Source: UBA5109 sp038148435 (GTDB lineage: Bacteria > Pseudomonadota > Gammaproteobacteria > Pseudomonadales > Pseudohongiellaceae). Taken from it: DNA of 11,539 bases. The stretch covers positions 1-11,539 of the forward strand of contig JAYQVM010000054.1 in assembly GCA_038148435.1 (NCBI GenBank), written 5' to 3'. The position numbers and the translations under genes are program-made. Shown here one piece after another: positions 6,463 through 11,539 of this stretch; the stretch's first letter is position 1, and every line of letters starts with the position of its first letter. The notes under the pieces were generated by a model. That model had not been told where the DNA came from and did not search any database. It worked only from the letters and a program-made list of their open reading frames with translations.

Positions 6463-7122
6463 TTGGCCTACGATACAGATGAAGAACAAATAGAAGCCAT
6501 AAAAAACTGGTGGGAAGAAAACGGAACAATGATCATTGTTGGGATTGTTATAGTGCTGGCGGTTTTATTCGGTTCCCGCTACTGGGAATCCTCTCAGGCA
6601 AGTGTTGCCGGAGCAGCCTCGGATATCTACCTGCAATTGCTGGATCAGGTGCAGTCGGATACAGATCTTGCTGTCGATGAAGCAGAACTGAATGCTGCAC
6701 GTCTATTACACGATGAGCTGACGAATGATTTTGCCGGAACGGTGTACAGCCATTATTCAGCATTGATGATGGCTCGACTTTATGTGCAATCCGGAAACCT
6801 GGAAGCTGCGGCTGCTGAGTTGCGCTGGATTCTGGATAATCCCAAATTGGGAATGTTCAGCAGCATTGATGATGAGCTGGCACTGACTGCACGTTCCAGG
6901 CTTGCTCGCATTGTGCTGTCCCAGGGGAATGCGCAAGCTGCCATTGATCTCCTGAATGCTGTTGAGGCCGGCCCTTTTGCCGGCAATTATGCAGAAATTC
7001 AGGGCGATGCCTATGCTATGCTGGGCCAGATCGAAGAAGCCCAGGCGGCTTACCAGAGAGCCCTTGAGTTGGGTGTCAATGCAGAAATTGTGGGGCTTAA
7101 ACTGAACGATATCAGTTCCTGA
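6463..7122 (+). CDS. yfgM: YfgM, membrane-anchored TPR protein linked to the Sec translocon, TTG start
   Basis: A 219-residue protein with the layout of YfgM (206 aa in E. coli): a short acidic cytoplasmic start containing EEQIEAIKNWWEENG, one membrane helix (about 22-38), then a periplasmic domain of tetratricopeptide-like helices. The last clear TPR unit reads YAMLGQIEEAQAAYQRALEL. In E. coli YfgM associates with the periplasmic chaperone PpiD and the SecYEG translocon. The position between hisS and bamB is that of E. coli. The TTG start is chosen because AGGAG stands 6 bases before it and the encoded N-terminus matches the family. Its TGA is 5 bases before the bamB ATG. Confidence 0.93.
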   Translation: MAYDTDEEQIEAIKNWWEENGTMIIVGIVIVLAVLFGSRYWESSQASVAGAASDIYLQLLDQVQSDTDLAVDEAELNAARLLHDELTNDFAGTVYSHYSALMMARLYVQSGNLEAAAAELRWILDNPKLGMFSSIDDELALTARSRLARIVLSQGNAQAAIDLLNAVEAGPFAGNYAEIQGDAYAMLGQIEEAQAAYQRALELGVNAEIVGLKLNDISS

Positions 7123-7127
7123 GCCCG

Positions 7128-8285
7128 ATGATGAAATTCTTCCATGCATGTCTTGCCCTATTACTGAGTCTGCTGCTTGGTGGCTGTGGTTTTTTCTTTG
7201 GCGAAGAAGAGGGTGAGCAGCCTGCCGAATTGTTCAGTTTTGATGAGCAAGCTTCCTTTTTGCGCCTCTGGCGTGTTGGTGTCGGCAATGGTCAGGGCAA
7301 TACTTTCAATAAGCTCCGGCCAGCGATTGATACCGATGCAATCTATGCGATATCCAACAATGGCCGGGTCAGGGCCTTTGATCTGGAAAACGGCAATCGC
7401 CTCTGGCAAAACAATCTGGATGAGGAGATTACCGGTGGCGTCGGAATGGGCAGTGAGTATCTTTTTGTCACGAGTGCCAATGCCAGCCTGATTGCGCTGG
7501 ATAAAAATACCGGTGAGCTGGTCTGGCAGTCTGATACCAGCAGTGAGGTCTTGTCAGTGCCAGCCAGTGAGGGAAATACGGTGGTGGTGCAGGCAATTGA
7601 CGGCAGTCTGTCGGCCTATGATGCGAGAAGTGGAGAGCGTATCTGGATTTATGAGAATACCGTCCCGGCACTGACCATACGCGGCACCAGTTCGCCGCTG
7701 ATTATTGGCAATGCGGTGTTGGCCGCCTTTGATAACGGAGTCATAGTATCCGTGGCCCTGAATAATGGCACACTGAACTGGGATACACGTATTGCCATTC
7801 CTACTGGCCGTTCAGAAATAGAACGGCTTACCGATGTGGATGCCAACCTCTTACTAGATGGTGGCTCCTTGCTGGTCCCCAGTCTGCATGGTTATCTGAG
7901 CATGCTCGACATCAATACTGGCCAGATTCAGTGGCGGGTGGAAGAATCGAGCCTGGTGGGTGTCAGTACGGGATTTGGCAATATTTATCTGGTGGATGAA
8001 CGTGGCCATGTTAAGGCTTATCGGCGTGGCGCGCAGAACCCGGAGATATGGAACAATGATCAACTGGATTTACGCGATATTTCAGCCCCTGTCAGTTTCA
8101 ATAATTACGTCGCTGTTGGCGATTTTGAAGGCTACATTCATTTACTGTCCCAGGTAGATGGCAGCTTTGTCGGACGCTATCGTCTGGGTAGTGGAGGGCT
8201 GCGCAGCATTCAAAGCAGAAATGGTATTCTGTACGCTTACGGTAATCGCGGTGACCTCGTTGCACTGCGCATCGAGGCCAAATAA
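7128..8285 (+). CDS. bamB: Outer-membrane assembly lipoprotein BamB
   Basis: A 385-residue lipoprotein (E. coli BamB is 392 aa), a subunit of the BAM complex that inserts beta-barrel proteins into the outer membrane. The N-terminus is a lipoprotein signal peptide with lipobox LGGC, cleaved before C20; Gly at +2 is compatible with transport to the outer membrane. The rest is a beta-propeller of PQQ-like blades, with repeated hydrophobic-Trp ends at W93, W133, W173, W218, W269 and W308. The segment ALTIRGTSSP (181-190) corresponds to the E. coli loop with L192, L194 and R195 that contacts BamA, and IERLTDVDAN (231-240) is also conserved. Two adjacent ATG codons (7128, 7131) are possible starts; no strong ribosome binding site precedes them, consistent with coupling to yfgM. 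Confidence 0.96.
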   Translation: MMKFFHACLALLLSLLLGGCGFFFGEEEGEQPAELFSFDEQASFLRLWRVGVGNGQGNTFNKLRPAIDTDAIYAISNNGRVRAFDLENGNRLWQNNLDEEITGGVGMGSEYLFVTSANASLIALDKNTGELVWQSDTSSEVLSVPASEGNTVVVQAIDGSLSAYDARSGERIWIYENTVPALTIRGTSSPLIIGNAVLAAFDNGVIVSVALNNGTLNWDTRIAIPTGRSEIERLTDVDANLLLDGGSLLVPSLHGYLSMLDINTGQIQWRVEESSLVGVSTGFGNIYLVDERGHVKAYRRGAQNPEIWNNDQLDLRDISAPVSFNNYVAVGDFEGYIHLLSQVDGSFVGRYRLGSGGLRSIQSRNGILYAYGNRGDLVALRIEAK

Positions 8286-8293
8286 TTCTTCAA

Positions 8294-8305
8294 GCGCTTA
8301 AGCGC
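8294..8305 (+). repeat. 12-bp perfect palindrome in the bamB-der gap
   Basis: GCGCTTAAGCGC is its own reverse complement. As RNA it can form a 4-bp GC stem with a TTAA loop, possibly extended by TTCT (8286-8289) pairing with AGAA (8306-8309) across a bulge. A run of seven A (8308-8314) follows, so it is not an intrinsic terminator on the + strand. It lies 12 bases before the der ATG, where no Shine-Dalgarno motif is visible. The function is unknown. Confidence 0.4.
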
Positions 8306-8317
8306 AGAAAAAAATCT

Positions 8318-9727
8318 ATGGTACCTGTGCTGGCCCTGGTGGGCCGTCCCAATGTGGGCAAATCAACCCTGTTTAATCGACTGACCCAGAGCCGAGATGC
8401 ACTGGTGGCTGATTTTCCCGGTTTAACACGGGATCGGCAGTATGGTGAAGCCGAATATCAGGGCCGGGCTTTCATTGTCATCGATACCGGCGGGATTGAC
8501 GGCAGTGAAGAGGGCATTGATGCCCCCATGTCAGATCAGGTCTTACTGGCCATCAAGGAATCGGATCTGGTGCTTTTACTGGTCGATGGACGTAGCGGTC
8601 TGAGCGCCGGGGATCAGTTTTTGGTCGATTATCTGCGCAAGCAGGAAAAACCATTCATCCTGGTCGTCAATAAAGTGGATGGCCTGGATCCGGACCTAGC
8701 CTTGAGTGAGTTTTACAGACTCGGACTTGAGGATATTTATCCCATTGCGGCGAGCCAGGGCAGGGGAGTGAAAAGCATGCTGGATAAAATTCTTGCAGAT
8801 TTCCCGCAGGATGAGCAAAGCGATGCAATGGATGAAGGGGAAGCCGGGATAAAGATTGCTGTAGCCGGTCGCCCCAATGTAGGTAAGTCGACGCTAGTAA
8901 ACCGTTTGCTGGGTGAAGAGCGTGTGGTTGTTTTTGACCATCCAGGCACGACACGTGACAGCATTTATATACCCTTTGAACGCAGAGGGCAGAAATATAC
9001 CCTGATCGATACGGCCGGCATCAGGAAACGGGGCAAGACCAGGGAGACGATTGAAAAATTTTCAGTGGTGAAATCCCTGCAGGCTATTCAGGATGCCAAT
9101 GTGGTCATTCTACTGATGGATGCCCGCGAAAGTATTGTTGAGCAGGATCTTCATCTGCTGGGTTATGTGCTGGAAACAGGACGCGGTTTGATTATTACCC
9201 TGAATAAATGGGATGGCATGAGTGAATATGACAAGGATAAGGTGAAAAAGGATATCCGTCGACGCCTGGTGTTCGCTGATTTTGCCAAGATCCATTTCAT
9301 CTCCGCCCTGCATGGAACCGGAGTAGGGGATCTTTACCGCTCGGTAAAGCATGCTTATGATTCAGCGCTTCGTAAATTACCCACAGCTAAAATAAACGCA
9401 ATTCTGGAGCGAGCTATCAGTGAGCATGCGCCTCCCATGCATAACGGCAGGCGTATCAAGTTGCGCTACGCACATGCCGGTGGTCAAAATCCGCCAAGAA
9501 TCATCATTCATGGAAAACAGACCGAAAAGTTACCCGCTTCTTATGTAAAGTATCTGGAAAAAACATTCCGAAGTCTGCTCAAGCTGGAAGGGACGCCTAT
9601 TCGTATTGAATTGCGCAATGATGAAAATCCCTACACCAAACATGAAGAACAACTCTCAGACCGCCAGGTTGCCCGTAAACGACGTATGAAACGAAACCGA
9701 GAACTCTCACGGCAGTCAAAACCATGA
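8318..9727 (+). CDS. der: Ribosome-assembly GTPase Der (EngA), two GTPase domains
   Basis: A 469-residue tandem GTPase (E. coli Der is 490 aa) needed for assembly of the 50S ribosomal subunit. Domain 1 has the P-loop GRPNVGKST (9-17), DTGG (56-59) and NKVD (118-121). Domain 2 has a second GRPNVGKST (184-192), DTAG (231-234) and NKWD (296-299). A KH-like RNA-binding domain follows (about 352-440), and the protein ends in a basic tail (ARKRRMKRNRELSRQSK). The acidic linker between the GTPase domains (about 164-176) is shorter than in E. coli, which explains most of the length difference. The start MVPVLALVGRPN matches the family exactly, although no clear ribosome binding site precedes it. The stop overlaps the next gene by 4 bases (ATGA). 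Confidence 0.97.
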   Translation: MVPVLALVGRPNVGKSTLFNRLTQSRDALVADFPGLTRDRQYGEAEYQGRAFIVIDTGGIDGSEEGIDAPMSDQVLLAIKESDLVLLLVDGRSGLSAGDQFLVDYLRKQEKPFILVVNKVDGLDPDLALSEFYRLGLEDIYPIAASQGRGVKSMLDKILADFPQDEQSDAMDEGEAGIKIAVAGRPNVGKSTLVNRLLGEERVVVFDHPGTTRDSIYIPFERRGQKYTLIDTAGIRKRGKTRETIEKFSVVKSLQAIQDANVVILLMDARESIVEQDLHLLGYVLETGRGLIITLNKWDGMSEYDKDKVKKDIRRRLVFADFAKIHFISALHGTGVGDLYRSVKHAYDSALRKLPTAKINAILERAISEHAPPMHNGRRIKLRYAHAGGQNPPRIIIHGKQTEKLPASYVKYLEKTFRSLLKLEGTPIRIELRNDENPYTKHEEQLSDRQVARKRRMKRNRELSRQSKP

Positions 9728-10446
9728 AGCCCATTCTGGTCATTAAAACCGGACATGCAGTACAAAAAGCTTTTGAACAGGCAGGTGATTTTGAACGCTG
9801 GATTATCAAAAGCATGCAGGCTGATGCCGTGGAGTTTTCTGTTGTCAGTGTTTATCAGGGTGAAAAATTACCGGCATATGATGATATAGCGGGTGTGGTT
9901 ATTACCGGTTCTCCGGCCATGGTCACGGACCGACTGGACTGGAGCGAGTACACAGCAGACTGGTTGCGACATGCCATGGTGGCTCGATTGCCTATGCTAG
10001 GTATTTGTTACGGACACCAGTTGCTGGCTCATGCTTTTGGTGGCAAGGTTGACTATCATCCGCAGGGGCGCGAAATTGGCACTGTTGCAGTGGATTTGCT
10101 GGAAGAGGCAAGACAGGACCCCTTATTTTCCCGTTTGGACAGGCATTTCAGTGCAAATGTCAGCCATATGCAAAGTGTTAGCCAATTGCCTGCTGGCGCT
10201 AATGTGCTCGGTAGAAATGATTTTGAGGCCTATCACGTGGTGCGATTTGCGGAAAACGTCTGGGGATGTCAGTTCCACCCCGAATTTAATGCGCTTGTGA
10301 TGCGCGCTTATGTTGAAGAGCGGCAGGATGCCCTGCGCGAAGAAGGTCTTGATGTGCAAAAAATTCTGGCCGGCATTCAGGAGACTCCAGTTGCAAGTAG
10401 ACTGATGCTGGAATTTTATAGAATGATCAGAGCTCAGGACGTATAG
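9724..10446 (+). CDS. Stand-alone class I glutamine amidotransferase (GMP synthase-like)
   Basis: A 240-residue class I glutamine amidotransferase of the GuaA-like type, related in general form to E. coli YfeJ. The triad is visible: nucleophile C95 in LGICYGHQLLAHAFGG (92-107), and H185 and E187 in WGCQFHPEF (180-188). The oxyanion-side segment VVITGSPAMVTD (58-69) is also typical. After about residue 190 a helical tail of some 50 residues (VEERQDALREEGLD, then a leucine-rich end) follows. There is no ATP-pyrophosphatase or synthase domain and no partner gene beside it, so the ammonia acceptor is unknown; hydrolysis of a gamma-glutamyl compound is an alternative. Its ATG overlaps the der stop (ATGA), so it is probably co-translated with der. 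Its last 13 bases overlap the end of ppk1 on the other strand. Confidence 0.85.
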   Translation: MKPILVIKTGHAVQKAFEQAGDFERWIIKSMQADAVEFSVVSVYQGEKLPAYDDIAGVVITGSPAMVTDRLDWSEYTADWLRHAMVARLPMLGICYGHQLLAHAFGGKVDYHPQGREIGTVAVDLLEEARQDPLFSRLDRHFSANVSHMQSVSQLPAGANVLGRNDFEAYHVVRFAENVWGCQFHPEFNALVMRAYVEERQDALREEGLDVQKILAGIQETPVASRLMLEFYRMIRAQDV

Positions 10447-11539
10447 CTTTTCAGCAGTTCCTGCTGTGCTGCTCGTGCCTTGGCGTTACCCCGTGTGGCT
10501 TTTTTATATCTGCCATCAGGCTGAAGAATCCAGGCCTGAACATTGTCACACAGATAGTTGTGCAGGCATTCCTTATACACTTTTTTCTTCAGGCGTTTTT
10601 CTTCAATGGGGAAACAGGTTTCTATACGGCGAAAAAAGTTGCGGTCCATCCAGTCGGCAGAAGCTGCGTAGAGCAGGTAGTCACCATCATTGTGGAAATA
10701 AAACAGCCGTGAATGTTCAAGAAAGCGGCCAACAATGGAACGCACATGAATATTTTCTGAGACATTTTTTATGCCGGGTCTAAGGCAGCAGATTCCACGT
10801 ATGATTAGATCAATTTTAACACCAGCCTGTGAGGCTTGATAAAGTGCCTTGATGATTTCAGGCTCCACTAGCGAATTCATTTTAGCGATGATTCGTCCTG
10901 CGCCGCCCTTATTCGTTATAGCTATTTCCTGCCGGATCAGATCAAGCATGGTTCTGTGTAGAGTAAATGGTGCTTGTAGTACTTTTTTAAGTTTTCCTGC
11001 CTTACCCAGTGCTGTTAGCTGTTGAAAAACTTTCTGGACATCATCGGTGATTGCCGTATCGCTAGTTAACAGTCCTATATCGGTATATAGTCGGGATGTT
11101 CTGGCATGGTAATTACCTGTGCCTAGATGAACGTAGCGTTTTAACTGGCGTCCTTCACGCCTTACAACCAAGATCATCTTGGTGTGTGTTTTATGACCAA
11201 CTACGCCATAGCTGACGTGGACACCAGCATTCTGCAATTCAGTAGCCAGTTCGATATTCTCTTCTTCATCAAAGCGTGCACGCAACTCGATGACCACCGT
11301 TACTTCCTTGCCCATATGAGCCGCACCTATCAGTGCTTCAACCAGGATGGAGTCGTCCCCGGTACGGTACAAGGTCTGTTTGATGGCCAGTACATCAGGA
11401 TCAGCTGCCGCCTGGCGCACGAAATCAATGACCGGGCTGAATGTCTGAAAGGGATGGTGAAGCAACACATCACCTTTCTTGATGGTTTCAAAGATATTGT
11501 TTGAGCATGCGAGTCTTTTTTGAATTGCCGGTGTGAATG
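10434..11539 (-). CDS. ppk1: Polyphosphate kinase 1, C-terminal half, 5' end outside window
   Basis: The - strand frame is open to the window edge and 367 residues are visible, about half of the roughly 690 of a typical Ppk1. The enzyme reversibly polymerises the gamma phosphate of ATP into polyphosphate at the membrane. The visible part opens with FTPAIQKRL and continues through DVLLHHPFQTF and ELRARFDEEENIE. The phosphorylated histidine is in GHKTHTKM (His codon at 11184-11186; E. coli H435). The second active-site histidine is in FLEHSRLFYF, exactly 157 residues later, as between E. coli H435 and H592. SADWMDRNFFRRIE and a basic C-terminus follow. A GTG at 11468 is an internal valine codon, not the start. 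The stop lies inside the end of the amidotransferase gene, so the two convergent genes share 13 bases. Confidence 0.96.
   Translation of the reverse strand, partial: FTPAIQKRLACSNNIFETIKKGDVLLHHPFQTFSPVIDFVRQAAADPDVLAIKQTLYRTGDDSILVEALIGAAHMGKEVTVVIELRARFDEEENIELATELQNAGVHVSYGVVGHKTHTKMILVVRREGRQLKRYVHLGTGNYHARTSRLYTDIGLLTSDTAITDDVQKVFQQLTALGKAGKLKKVLQAPFTLHRTMLDLIRQEIAITNKGGAGRIIAKMNSLVEPEIIKALYQASQAGVKIDLIIRGICCLRPGIKNVSENIHVRSIVGRFLEHSRLFYFHNDGDYLLYAASADWMDRNFFRRIETCFPIEEKRLKKKVYKECLHNYLCDNVQAWILQPDGRYKKATRGNAKARAAQQELLKSYTS

Noticed and set aside
6967..6984. GCCGGC repeat with a 6-base loop
   Set aside because: It lies inside yfgM coding sequence, has no T-run, and is explained by the encoded residues.
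11184..11504. 106-codon + strand frame opposite ppk1
   Set aside because: It is antisense to a well-supported Ppk1 region including the active-site histidine, and resembles no protein family I recognise.

Overview
The window is a stretch of conserved chromosome from a gammaproteobacterium. The gene order hscA-fdx-iscX, ndk-rlmN-rodZ-ispG-hisS-yfgM-bamB-der is the arrangement known from Escherichia and its relatives, and the proteins align closely in length and motif position with the E. coli ones. Base composition looks moderate and even throughout. I saw no insertion sequences, CRISPR arrays, tRNA or rRNA genes, phage genes or composition breaks. I cannot place the organism below class level.

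Layout. (1) 1-1635: the 3' end of an isc iron-sulfur assembly operon: the C-terminal part of the chaperone HscA, the [2Fe-2S] ferredoxin Fdx, and IscX. (2) 1636-1831: a gap with a probable sigma70 promoter for ndk. (3) 1832-8285: nucleoside diphosphate kinase, the RNA methyltransferase RlmN, a very short RodZ, the isoprenoid enzyme IspG, histidyl-tRNA synthetase, YfgM and BamB, all on the + strand and tightly packed from rodZ onward. (4) 8318-10446: the ribosome-assembly GTPase Der, overlapped by 4 bases by a stand-alone class I glutamine amidotransferase. (5) 10434-11539: the C-terminal half of polyphosphate kinase Ppk1 on the - strand, running off the window edge and overlapping the amidotransferase tail-to-tail by 13 bases.

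How the genes fit together. HscA, Fdx and IscX build Fe-S clusters, and RlmN and IspG are both [4Fe-4S] enzymes a few genes downstream. RlmN, HisS and Der support translation and ribosome assembly. IspG feeds undecaprenyl phosphate synthesis and RodZ guides the elongation machinery, both serving the cell wall. BamB and YfgM work in envelope protein export and outer-membrane assembly. Ndk and Ppk1 both handle nucleoside triphosphates.

Most of the window is ordinary core genome and I found no convincing new system. The points most worth checking are the RodZ that lacks its periplasmic domain, the absence of pilF (present at this site in pseudomonads), the orphan amidotransferase coupled to der and overlapping ppk1, and the consecutive TTG starts of hisS and yfgM.
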